From Brachionus rotundiformis (taxonomy: Eukaryota > Rotifera > Eurotatoria > Ploima > Brachionidae): a DNA stretch of 64,000 nucleotides. Below are positions 1-10,757 of this stretch, piece after piece. The notes below the pieces were generated by a model. That model saw only the letters and a list, made by a program, of their open reading frames with translations. It ran no database searches and was not told where the DNA came from. Positions within the stretch are counted from its first letter, which is position 1. Each line of letters opens with the position of its first letter. The stretch is taken from the NCBI GenBank assembly GCA_016802295.1, contig JAESIW010000020.1:4317710-4381709 (forward strand). The letters run 5' to 3'. The position numbers and the translations under genes are program-made.

Positions 1-816
1 GCAGACTCAAAGCTAGCTTCCAATTGACTCCGGTAAAATTTCCAATATCATTTGACAAAGTTAGAACATAATTACTGTAGAAAATATTAGAATAGAAAAA
101 AAACATACCAATAGCTATAAATTACTAAAAGTATTGCTTGGCAGGGGATTCAGTGAATTTGGAACAATGTCCGATTGAGAGACTAGTGTTAGTTACGCTT
201 AGTTCGGAAGGTATACAACATTTATCATTGTTCCATTCTGCGTCACATGTCGTCCAAGGTAAGGTTGGAAAAAATGACGAAATCAAATAAATTAGGGAAT
301 AGCAGATTAGAACATTGTAATAAATGGAAATGAATGTTGCTATTAATAGAGAAACAATTCCAAGTCCTCTGAAAATAGGAACCACTTTCCAAACATTAAT
401 CGGGCTGAATTTTGAGTATTGAGCAATTGTTATTTCCAAAAAAAATAATGGCAGCCCAACTACAAACAACATAATAGCAAATGCTATTACAAATGCACCT
501 TGATGTTTTAAATTTTGAATTTATTGATAGTTAATTAAATTTGGGGTTTTACTTCCTCCATTTTTAAAACAAAGAAAAGGAAATCTTTTTTAAAATCAAA
601 ATATAAATTGAACAAAACAAATTTTTTTATTTTATTTACCTCCATACATTTCCAAGACCGACCGAAAATCCTATAAAATATTAGCATAAGTCTAAAAGTA
701 TTTGGGAATATTTTCCTTACCAATGCATGTCATTAAGAATTCAATTGGACTACCCCAAGTTTTTCCAGGAGACTTGGGACTTTCGAGCTCCGAACTGTTT
801 GGATTTTTGGAATTCA
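1..816 (-). CDS. SLC6 family Na+/Cl- dependent neurotransmitter transporter, N-terminal part
   Basis: Plasma-membrane symporter of the SLC6 family, here only the 5' end of the gene; the rest lies left of the window. Five exons read on the minus strand: 721-816, 640-670, 553-584, 126-498 and 1-74, all with GT..AG borders and continuous phase. The protein starts MNSKNPNSSELESPKSPGKTW. It then gives the family TM1 signature [21 protein letters not shown] followed by GSAFVIAF and LPLFFLEITIAQY (TM2). Next are TM3 and an extracellular loop with paired cysteines (TTCDAEWNNDKCC) as in GABA, creatine and monoamine carriers. Exon 1 ends with TYNYV-like sequence leading to the helix before TM4. The usual second Gly of the NGGG motif is Ser (NGGS). 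Substrate cannot be inferred from this part. Two exons are only 31 and 32 nt. Confidence 0.9.
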
Positions 817-1532
817 TTTTAAATTTGGCTCAACAGTTGTGTTAGTTTCATGTAAATTATGATATTATAAGACAATCTAAAGATATTAAAATTGAATACA
901 ATCGCATGATAACTTAGTTTGAATCTTTGATAAAAACTTAGGAATCTTTTACTTTAGAAAATTAAGCTTATTTTGATAAACTTTTATTATGTTTTATAAC
1001 ACTTTTTATCAATAATTTAAAAAAATATGTTAGAATATGAATATGACTTGTTTTTGAAAAATTTTAATTTTCATTAGATTTTTCAATTATTACTAATACT
1101 GAAATTAAATTGATTCAGATATTTTTGAGAATTTGTATTTTTGCATTTTTCTTAACTTAAAATTCTAGCTGGATAAATAAAGAATAAAGATGGAAATAAA
1201 TTTTGTTTTTTCTCAAAATTTTCAAAATAAAAACTTAAAGTTAATTTGAATTAAGTGGTTTCGTTTATCTAATTTTAAATCCTTTATAAAAATTAAAAAT
1301 AATTTGGAATATCATAAAGTTTTTTCAATAAAAATTGCAAAATTTATAAAAAAAAATTTTCAAAACAAAAAAGTTATTCAAATAAATTAATTTAATACAA
1401 TGTTAACTCTATATTTTTCCACAAATAGATTTTTGGAACAATTATTTTTGTTTCTGTGCGTGGAAAGATCTATTTTTGGTTTTAATGCTTCTTTTATTAC
1501 GAAAAATTGCGATTTAATTATTGAAAAAAAAT
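817..1532. other. AT-rich intergenic stretch
   Basis: Upstream side of the SLC6 gene. I see only AT-rich sequence with poly-A/T runs, no splice-compatible coding segments and no repeat structure. Promoter elements for SLC6 would be expected next to position 816, but none is recognisable. Confidence 0.5.
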
Positions 1533-1604
1533 TGCGTCAGCCGGGAGTCGAACCCGGATCTGCTGCTTGGAAGGCAACAATGATAACCGCTACACCACTG
1601 ACGC
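1533..1604 (-). tRNA. tRNA-Gly (UCC)
   Basis: Cloverleaf on the minus strand: acceptor GCGTCAG pairs fully with CTGACGC, T arm CCGGG-TTCGACT-CCCGG, anticodon loop CTTCCAA with anticodon TCC, discriminator A. The sequence is identical to the plus-strand copies at 25550 and 29321. Confidence 0.97.
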
Positions 1605-1860
1605 TTTTGAAATAAATATTTATAAACGAAAAATAATTTTTTAAAAAATTAAAATTAAAATAAGTTTTTCAAATATACTCTTTGTTCTTTCTATTTTGTA
1701 GTGAATTTTTCGATTTTATCAACAGATCCGTACTGATCAGTCTACTTCCAAAAACGAGTTATATAAATCTTTTGTATGTATATAATATATTTTCATAAAC
1801 CTGATAGCCGTATTCTTGACAAATATTTAGAAATTATTTTTCAGTTATGACTAAAATATA

Positions 1861-1932
1861 TCCGTGATAGTATAGTGGTGAGTATCCCCGCCTGTCACGC
1901 GGGAGACCGGGGTTCAATTCCCCGTCACGGAG
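1861..1932 (+). tRNA. tRNA-Asp (GUC)
   Basis: Acceptor TCCGTGA/TCACGGA, anticodon stem CCCGC/GCGGG around loop CTGTCAC with anticodon GTC, T loop TTCAATT, discriminator G. A T-run follows directly as Pol III terminator. Identical to the other three tRNA-Asp copies in the window. Confidence 0.97.
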
Positions 1933-3029
1933 TTTTTTTAATAATAACTAAAACAAATCTTTTTATTTTAGGTTTTTTTAAGAAATAAGTTTACTTTTTA
2001 TAAACTGGATTTTAGTTCATCAAAGGCTATCATAAACTTTAAAATGGATTGAAAAGATATATTTAAAGTTGTTATTCTGATAAAAAAAGATAATTTAGAA
2101 TGGAAAATAAATATGATAAATGTAAAGTATCTTAATAATGCTTGGTCATTAGATAATTAACAATTAGTAATCAAATATTTTATTTTATATTTATTAATAT
2201 TGAACAATATATTTGACATTAATCAACAAATAATAGAATTATAAATTTTTTATTTTAAAAAATTAAGTGAAGTTTTTTAAAAATCACATCTTATTTATAC
2301 CCCTTTGGTGTACATAAGTCACTAATATAACCAATTTAATTAATTTGACCAATTTAGTTAGTTTATTTAGATTTTGTTTAAAAAATTCGAAATAAAAAAT
2401 TTTGAAATTTAAATGGAAGCAAGTTGAGAAATTAATTTTGCTGATTTTGTCCAGATAAAATCTCAGAATCACTAAAATATCATTCCTCACAGTTTTCACC
2501 AAACTAAATTTAGTCAGCGACTGTTCAGTTTCTTATAAAAAGAAAAGATTTGATCCGAAATGTTTATTAAAATTAACAAAAAATTATTAAAACTGATTTT
2601 CCTTTTTCTATTTTACTTAAATTATGAGTTAATTCAATAATAGTGGCCAAACTATACGCTTGAGACAAAAAATTTTGATGAAACTTTTGTTATATAATTA
2701 AAAAAATAGTTCAATAAAGCTTTTATTTTTTAAATTTGATGTTACTTTAGTTTACCTTCAATTAGCGAAACCTATTTAGTGATAAAATATGGTTTAACTT
2801 ATTCAAGTGGATTAAATAGTCCTGAAAAGATTAAATCTTAAGAAAGAAATGAGCTAGAAATGAGCATCTCAATCTTTTTTATCATTATCATTAAATTATT
2901 ATGTTTTTGATCAGATAATCTAAATCAGTTGAATACAAGCCTATTTTTCGGAATAATTTAACTTTAAGTTAATTACAAACTGATTTAAAATTAAAAAGAT
3001 TTAAAAACAAATCACTGATGGAAAAAATT
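1933..3029. other. AT-rich spacer between tRNA genes
   Basis: No convincing coding sequence. The one ORF (72 codons at 2284-2502, minus) is low complexity, K/L/I/F-rich and has no recognisable domain. I found no repeats apart from simple A/T runs. Confidence 0.5.
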
Positions 3030-3101
3030 TTCCCGTGCCGGGAATTGAACCCGGGCCTTGACGGTGAGAGCGTCAAATCCTAACCACTAGACCACGCGGG
3101 A
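3030..3101 (-). tRNA. tRNA-Glu (CUC)
   Basis: Minus-strand cloverleaf TCCCGCG...CACGGGA with anticodon loop CTCTCAC (anticodon CTC) and T arm CCGGG-TTCAATT-CCCGG. Acceptor position 6 is C opposite A67, a mismatch shared by every tRNA-Glu copy here. It forms a divergent inverted pair with the copy at 3454. Confidence 0.96.
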
Positions 3102-3453
3102 TCTATCCGTTGTATGTTTAATTCTCAATATAAACTATTCGGCAGCTTTCGAACTCTATATTTTAATTTTAAGTAAAACAGGACTGATCCGCGGCAGTGC
3201 CACCGGTCAGCCAAAGATTTTTAATAATATAACTTTATACATATATAATTGATATTTTTCTTTTTTTTCTTAAAATTTAAAAACTACACCGAGATTATCA
3301 TTAGTTTTAAATTTATCTTTTTTGGACGCTTCAAACGCTAGGTTGAAAGAAGGACTAAGAACAATTTTGTGTGGCCTGAGGATTTCCTCAAAATATTTAA
3401 ATAAATAAATATATAAAAAGTTTATATTAAGGATTAAATATACAACGGATAGA
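3102..3453. other. Spacer between divergent tRNA-Glu genes
   Basis: 352 bp. The outer 13 or more bp at each end are inverted copies of each other (5' flanks of the two tRNA-Glu genes). The middle has a slightly GC-richer patch near 3180-3215 but no gene. Confidence 0.6.
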
Positions 3454-3525
3454 TCCCGCGTGGTCTAGTGGTTAGGATTTGACGCTCTCACCGTCAAGGC
3501 CCGGGTTCAATTCCCGGCACGGGAA
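3454..3525 (+). tRNA. tRNA-Glu (CUC)
   Basis: Same sequence as the minus-strand copy at 3030-3101. Its immediate 5' flank (TACAACGGATAGA) is also present, inverted, next to the other copy, so the duplication included upstream DNA. A T-run terminator follows. Confidence 0.96.
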
Positions 3526-3795
3526 AATTTTTTTAATAATTGGGCTAATAATTGGGCTAATAAATCTTTTTAAAATAGTATTTTTAGTAACATAATTACT
3601 ATCTATTTTTTTTCAAAAATAAATTACTAATGAGTATTTATTTTTTTTAAAAACTTAAGTTTTTAATTTATGAGACAAATTAATTTTACTTGATATTATT
3701 TTATATGTCGAAAATGTTTCAAAAATTTAATTTTATATTAATTTATAATTAGTTTTTTATTTATTTTAAAAATTTTAAACAAATTCAAATTAAAA

Positions 3796-6700
3796 TTATT
3801 CTTGGTATATGTTTTCTGTACTTGAATCTGTGAGATCAGAATCGACGGGAATTGAATTATCTAAAGGAATCTCTCTCTCGCTTTCACTTTCACTTGACTC
3901 CACCATCGATTCATTTTCAGACTCTTGACTTTCTTCACTCGGCTCACTTTCATTCAAATTTTCATTTGTATATTCAATTGGTTCAAGTAGGATATTTAAC
4001 TCTTGAATTGGAAATAACACTCTCAGTTCTTTTTTGTCCATTAGTCCTATCACTTCGTTGTACTTTTCAGGCATAAACTCTATTGAATAGATATAAAATT
4101 TTTTTATAAATGGTAAATTTTGCACTGATCTGTAAAAGACAAAATTTATTTTGTCTTGTAAACTTTGCCTCAAATTCTTTATGTATATCTCAAAATCAAA
4201 ATATTTTTCCCATAGATTGTTATTTTTTGGACTTAGTGACACCGCTCTTTCCAACAGGCGTCTTATCTTATTATGCATACCTGAAAATATGACAACACTG
4301 TCTTCTTTTTTTACCATATCCTTAAATTTATCGAATTGATCTTCGATTAAGGCAAGCAAAAAATTGCCTGATTTTGTTCTGTTTGATATTTGGTCAAACA
4401 ACTCATCGATGTCGTTTGTTTCAATAAACTGATTGACCATGATACTCGATTGATTATCATGTCTAAATCGGATGAGGGTTTTTTTTAATTGATTTAAAAA
4501 TACTTCTTTTATCTCCAATTTAGGTGAAAATAGAACCAATTTTTTTATTAAAGAATAAAGTTTGATTTTAAACTTAAATTTGGTCATCTTGGCTAAGCAA
4601 GCATAAATGTATTCCAATATTTTCAAATAAAATTCTCCAAATTCACTTTTAAAATGCTTGGTTTCATTTATAATTGATTCGTTTAGTTCTATGAGAATAT
4701 CTATTTCGTTATTGAGAAGAAGATAGAAAGAATAAATTTTGTGAAAAAGAACAAATTTAGTTCCACCTTCAGCTTTAAATTTGTCATATTCTACCTGAAA
4801 GTCTCGCTTGATCAAAAGTTGTCTTGTCCCACCAGAAATGCCTATTTTAAAAGTGGGCTTTGATTTTTGATTATTTTGACTTTTGTACAAACAATTATTT
4901 ACCAAAATTTCTACCAAATTGGCTTTTGTTGCTTGAGGCAAATTGATTTTTTTATTCTGCTCTAATTTAATTTCAACATTGGTGTCAATTGCGTCAAAAT
5001 CTCGGCAATAGATGCCAAGTTCAAGCTCAATAAAATCAATACTAAGTTTAAAGATGTCAATTTGCGCCTCTTCACTTTGACTGTTGGCACTCTCAGAACT
5101 CGTTAGAAGAGTATTGAATACTTTTCTTGTTTCTTTTAAATTTGAATTCAAGATGTATTTTAGAATGGCGTAATTTTTCCAAAGAAGAAAGTTGGATCTA
5201 TTCTCCTCTAGACTTAAATCTTGTTTCAAAATATCGATTAGCCTCTCTTTGGAACACAATTCCCCAAATTGTTGGCTGATTAAGTACTCTAATTTCCATT
5301 TTAAAATTGTAATTTGAGTTTTGTATTTATTTGAGTTAAATTTATCTATTGACTGATGCAATATTCTTCTGATAAAACTAAAAAAATTCTCCAAGAGTTT
5401 ATTTTCATGTGAATTTTTCAGTATTGAAAATAATTTACAAAAATAAAAATTGGAATTATTGGGTCCAGTCAGACCAGAGCTTTCATCCAATTCATTAAAA
5501 ACGCTTAAAGTTGATAGAAACTTAATCAAAAGTTTAAATTTGAGGTAATCATTGTTATCTAAATCAAACAAAAAGTCACTAATGTCTTCATCGAATGCTA
5601 TCAAACGGTCTGGGTCAATGCAGTCATCCTGGGTCTCTCCAATGAATGATCTGGGATAAAAAGGGTACCAGTTGAATTGAGAGCGCAAATTTTCGATTTC
5701 CAACCAACGAAGCTCGATCCTAATTGATTTTTGCTCAATTATTTCTGTCTCTTTTTTATATAAAAATTCCTCGAAACGACTGTCATCTTCTAGGTTTTCC
5801 AAATCTTGGAGAATTTTTTCTCGATTTTCCATACAATTTAACCATCCTTGGGAGTATTTTTCACCATATTTTGGAAGTCCTAAAATAAAATACATATAGA
5901 AAAATTAATATAGACAAATTTTTTTGAGAATTTTTGCTAGCAATCAAAAAATATGAAAATGAAACAAAATTATTTAATTTACTCTTGATTAAAAATTTTA
6001 TAAAAAAGTTTAATAATATACAAAACAGATTTTATTTAAATTCTATTTTTCAAAATAAAATTCGGATGAAAAAAACTATACTCTGGAGATCAAGTTAAAG
6101 AAATAGCATATCATAATAAAAAGATTATTTATATTTTTTATTATCCTACTCCTTGTGGAGTGTAGGGTCATATTATATATATCTCCCTAAATTATTTTTT
6201 CGATTTTTGTTATGTAAAACCCAATTTAACGCAAAATAGAAAAAAAATTAAATTCCTAAAATTAAACGCAGTGAAAAAAGTTTTTCAAATATATCATAAT
6301 AGATATTTAATTATTAAATGCCTAGATAATGCAGTTTAGCACCTTACTTAGTTCGGACCAATCATAGGAATCAGATGGCTAATTTCTCCACGAACAAGAA
6401 TGTTCTGACCGCTGGTCATTGATTCAGACTCAGTCAATCAGTTAGGAATCGATACGATGCCTTCATGAACCAACACCAAGTTTTTACAATAAAACAGTTT
6501 TTAATTAACTTAACAAACAATTTCTATTCTATACACCTATCAGTTCATTCTAATTATCTCTTACTTTGTACTGTAAATATTGACCGTGGATTTGAAAACT
6601 TATAGTTTTTCTATTTCTGTAAATTTCCATAAATAGCGTAATGTGCTACCATAGGCGAGCATCCGCTAGCTTACTTGCCGTAGCTTATTATTATTATTAA

Positions 6701-8268
6701 ATGCAGTTAAGCTAATTTTTTAAAAAATTGATGTTTTAATAGAAACCTATCTAAATTTTTTATTTTAGTAAAAATTATAAAATACTTCGATTACAATTTT
6801 ACTAAAATTTTTAAAAAGATAATCAAAGGTAAAAATTAGTAAAAATTAATCTTACAAAAAAGAAAGTCAACTTTAAATTTTTCATTTCATTTTCATCTAC
6901 TTATGTATTAACAATATATAATATAATTTACTTACCAAGATCCCAAAATAATTCAAAAATTGTCTTTCTTTTCTCGAAATTCAAGCTTTTATATTCATTA
7001 CTACGAGTTGTAAAGTTAAAATCCACAATAGCTTGAAAAATTCCAATTGCTTTTTCCAAATATCCACATTTCCGTAAAAAATTACAATAGTTTGCCAACA
7101 AATCAATTAGATAACTATTAAATTCAGTTGATTTCTCAATTTTAGAATTAATTAGAAAATTGAAGCATTTTTTATAGATTAATCGCATTCTATTAACATT
7201 TACCATTGACAAATTATTATTATTTAAAAATTTTATTAATTCAAACCAAATTTCAAATATGTTTTTCCAATTGTTGTCTTTATTGACTTCTGATTCCAAA
7301 AGATTATAAAACTCATTCTCCATTAAATCAACTGAATCATACTGAGTCATCATTTCAATAGCAGAGGCTTTCAGTTTTAGATACTCAATTCTCAAGCGGA
7401 AACTTTGCGGATTTTCGCTTATGGCTCGCTCGAAAATTGATTTTTTTCTCTCAAATAATATTCCAGAAATGTTTTTTAATTGTCCTGAAAGTCTTAAATT
7501 GACAGCTTTATCTTGGTACTCAATAAATTCAAACCATTTATCTATATCATGGCTATTTTCGTTTAATTGCTTCATAAATTCGGAAGTTAAATCAACATTT
7601 GATTCTTGTTCATCTATATCATTTTTCATTTCCAAATAGATCCACATTTTGTTTGTTAGGGTACTTTCTGAGAGAGTTGTGGCACTTTTATGAACTACAT
7701 CTTCTGGTTTTATCAGACTGGATCTTACGTAATATCTTTTTTGATTTAATCGTTTTATCATTTCTCTCCTAAGATGTTTCTTGGAGACTCGCTTTGGTTT
7801 ATTTTCTCTTTCAAATGGCTCGTTATATTTGGGTCGGTATTTGAAATAAATTTGATCCGAACTTAAATTATTCGGATCTCCTTTTTTGTTTACATGGAAC
7901 GCATTTCGAGGCTTTAGTTGTGGTATTTGATCATAAAAATAAAATTTCTTTATTTGATCTTTGGAAAATTTGGAAAAAAAATCTCTATATTCTTCATCAC
8001 ATAACAAATTTTCCAATTTATTTGAACTAAATTCTGGTAAATGCTTGTCCTTTTTGTCTTTTTTAGATTTTTTTTTATCTTTGGACTTTTTTTTTGACTT
8101 TTTATGGTTTTTAATTTCATGATCTGGTTCAGATTCGCTTAAAGAAGAAACAAAAACTGTATCGGTCGATTTTAAAGCAGATTCTTCCGGAAAACTTTTT
8201 ATTTCCGTCCATGTTTTTGTTGATTCGTCACTTTTTGACTCTGGTAAAGTTGTATAAGCTCGAAACAT
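3796..8268 (-). CDS. NRDE2: NRDE2 (nuclear RNAi/exosome-regulator, HAT-repeat protein)
   Basis: Nuclear protein that in animals binds the MTR4 exosome helicase and restrains exosome recruitment; in C. elegans it acts in nuclear RNAi. Two exons, 6936-8268 and 3796-5879, are joined in frame (CTTG|GTAAGT ... TTTTAG|GACTTCC), giving about 1138 aa, close to the vertebrate length. The N-terminal 150 residues carry a Lys/Ser-rich basic tract (KKSKKKSKDKKKSKKDKKDK). The family's conserved block FYFYDQIPQLKPRNAFHVNK with GDPNNL follows. Then come HAT/TPR-like helical repeats with EKAIGIFQAIVDF and ELFWDLG at the exon junction, and the ...DPDRLIAFDEDI... segment after it. The C-terminus is a Ser/Glu-rich acidic tail. 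ATG at 8268 is the first in-frame start. The single 1056 bp intron contains a LINE 3' remnant. Confidence 0.93.
6140..6172 (-). mobile_element. Short relic of non-LTR retrotransposon 3' coding end
   Basis: Inside the NRDE2 intron. The stretch around TACTCCTTGTGGAGTGTAGG read on the minus strand gives MTLHSTRS. This matches MTLFSTRSE, the C-terminus of the decayed LINE at 57520-58670, and the related relic at 24885. Confidence 0.6.
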
Positions 8269-9277
8269 AATTTGAATTTTTTTAAAATTATTAAAAAGTA
8301 TTTGAATATTTTTATTGTGCGTCGAAATTAAATTAACAAAAAGCTTAACTTAATAATTTTTTGTTTTGATTTAAAAATTACATCATCTTTGGTTAAATTA
8401 AATTTAATTACATGTAATAAAATATCTTTATTTAAAAAGTAATGAAAATTTAAGTCAAGACATTTGAAGTAAATTTCAGATTAAATTTTTGAAAGCTTGC
8501 TAATACAAAATAGGCTTCTATTCAAGTGATCAGTATTTCTTTTATTTAAGTATGAGTAGAAATAATAATTCAAAAGTATTCTAAAATTATTAATATTTAG
8601 TATATTATTATAACTTATTTACTGGTATATGATGATAATTCAAATTATATTAACCAACTTATTATTTAAACACATTTTTTTTTACTTTCCTGTACATTTT
8701 AAATGAATGTAAATACTCTTTAAAAAGATAAATTTTAAATGTTTAATTTTTCACTTGAATTCTCAGATTTCGGATATTTAATTAATACTAGTAATTATAA
8801 GATTTTTTACTGTCATTCATTTTTTTAAAAAATTAATATTATATTTAGAAAAATACTGAGCGAAATATAAATTGATGTAAGTTGACAAGATTGAATTTAT
8901 GATTTATTCTTAAACTAAAAAAAGATTGTAAAGGACCTTTAATCAGCTGTCACTAATTCAATGTGATTACTTAACTATAAAAGAATTTTTTTATTGGAAT
9001 AATGATTATAATTTTAATAATTTTGATTTTAAATTTCTAGTATTAAGGTCAGTCAAAAATCATAAAAATCTTATCGATCAAAAATCGCCAAATTTTATAT
9101 CTGAACCCTTGTTTGTATATTTTATTTCATAAAACTTTTCAAAAAAAGCATAGAAATTATCAATTTGATTTTATTAAATTTTAATAAAGGTTTTGATTAA
9201 TGGTAAAAATAAACACAAATTTAATAAACTTAATTTCAAAATTGGATTCTCGCTCATAATTACACACAAAACCATAT
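8269..9277. other. Intergenic, AT-rich
   Basis: Between the NRDE2 start and the PHYH stop, both minus strand. No coding segment or repeat recognised. It should contain the NRDE2 promoter and the PHYH 3' UTR. Confidence 0.5.
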
Positions 9278-10267
9278 TCATAGATTTATCCTTTCTCCGC
9301 ATACAAGTCTCGATTTATATCTCCAAATATCCTTCAAATCAACATCAGTTCCAGCTCTTTTCTTAGCTATTTCTTCAACTTCTTTCTTAAAGCTTTCTTG
9401 AATAGTACCTGTTACTTCTATATAGTTACAATCAGAAGCTGCATAGTGACACGAAATCGCTTTGCGAAATCCTTGGGTCCTATTTGCACCACTACCATGA
9501 ATCAAAATTGGATGAAAAAAAACTGTATCGCCTTTTTCCATAGGCAAATGAACCAAATTAGCCTTTTCTAAATCAATATCCTGGATACCATAATACATTT
9601 TGTTAACTCCTCCTTCCCATTTAGGATATTCATGCTTCAAAAATTCTCCTTTGTGGGAACCAGGAATAACAACTAAGCAACCATTTTGCCTGTCAATAGT
9701 CTCCATTGCTGTCCATGCACAAACAATTCTTTCGGCAGGACGGAACGGAAAGTAATACAAATCTTGATGTAATGGATGTCTGGATGTCAAAGTACCCGGA
9801 TCTGGTGGTTTATTTATCAACATTGTATGCATTGCCATTACATTATTTCCCAAGAATGATTTAACATACTCAACCACTTCGGGTAGGCAGCAATATTCAA
9901 ACAGTTCATCATCATAGCAAAAATCTTGAATTTTTGTTATTGCTTTTTCACCTTCCAAAAATTCAGATTTGGCAATTGCTACGTCTTTCATTACTGTCAT
10001 TCCTGGTACTTGTATCTTATTAGCGCATATTTCTTGAAAGCGTTGCTTATATTTGTCCAACTTTTCTGATGATATCAAATTTTTAATAACTATATATCCA
10101 TTTTTTTCGTAAAAATCGCGCTGCTCTTTGCTCAAAACACCTCCTGGCACTGTATAAAAGTTTTCTTTTTTTTGTCTACTAAATGGACTTTGTTCCAAAT
10201 GTCTCTTGATCACTTTTAAGCGAATCAAAGCCGTCAATTTGATTTCGTCGTCTGGTCCAAAATTCAT
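9278..10267 (-). CDS. PHYH: Phytanoyl-CoA 2-hydroxylase, peroxisomal
   Basis: Fe(II)/2-oxoglutarate dioxygenase that hydroxylates phytanoyl-CoA in peroxisomal alpha-oxidation. Single exon, 329 aa (human about 338). Residues 16-24, RLKVIKRHL, are a perfect PTS2 (RLx5HL) peroxisome-targeting nonapeptide in the family's usual N-terminal place. The iron triad is visible: H167 and D169 in [13 protein letters not shown], and H257 in [17 protein letters not shown]268 is the expected 2-oxoglutarate-binding Arg, and N262 and Q168 match positions mutated in human Refsum disease. Conserved blocks [14 protein letters not shown] and [11 protein letters not shown] are intact. ATG 10267 is the only start that includes the PTS2. 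Intronless, unlike its neighbours, so it may descend from a retrocopy or simply have lost introns; all key residues are kept, so it looks functional. Confidence 0.96.
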   Translation of the reverse strand: MNFGPDDEIKLTALIRLKVIKRHLEQSPFSRQKKENFYTVPGGVLSKEQRDFYEKNGYIVIKNLISSEKLDKYKQRFQEICANKIQVPGMTVMKDVAIAKSEFLEGEKAITKIQDFCYDDELFEYCCLPEVVEYVKSFLGNNVMAMHTMLINKPPDPGTLTSRHPLHQDLYYFPFRPAERIVCAWTAMETIDRQNGCLVVIPGSHKGEFLKHEYPKWEGGVNKMYYGIQDIDLEKANLVHLPMEKGDTVFFHPILIHGSGANRTQGFRKAISCHYAASDCNYIEVTGTIQESFKKEVEEIAKKRAGTDVDLKDIWRYKSRLVCGERINL

Positions 10268-10757
10268 TTAAAAATAATTAAAATAATAAAAAAAAAATTT
10301 ATAATTCTAATATAAATTAAAAAGGGTGTATACATGTTAAAGCGATAGAAGAAAAGAGTTCATCTTGAATATTTTATTAAAATTTAAAAAATAATTTCAT
10401 TTAAAAATCTGTGTTTCCGGTCTAAGCTTAGAGTTCTAAAGTTAACCAAGTTATCAATTTTGATGCTCAATTATAAAACACTATTCACCAATTTCACACT
10501 AAACAAAATTTATATATATACAATTAAATAAGCTAACTAAAATCGGAATCAAGTTAATAGGCTCGGCAAAAGTTGGTTCCAAGCTTTATTTAATTTACTA
10601 ACACCGTCTTAATTCAAATAAAAATTTAATTTTGATTTGAAAATATATCATTTTTAGTATGATATATGATTTAACACCAAAAAATAATAATTTGTATAAA
10701 ACTAATAGTGTAAAGAGTTGATTAGGACATTTTGGGATCTGATCCATTTTTTTACAA
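10268..10757. other. Intergenic, PHYH upstream / HSF downstream
   Basis: 490 bp of AT-rich DNA between two co-oriented minus-strand genes. No motif stands out. Confidence 0.5.

Noticed and set aside
1400..1615. Plus-strand 71-codon ORF
   Set aside because: It reads through the tRNA-Gly gene on the opposite strand; the protein-like part is an artefact of tRNA sequence.
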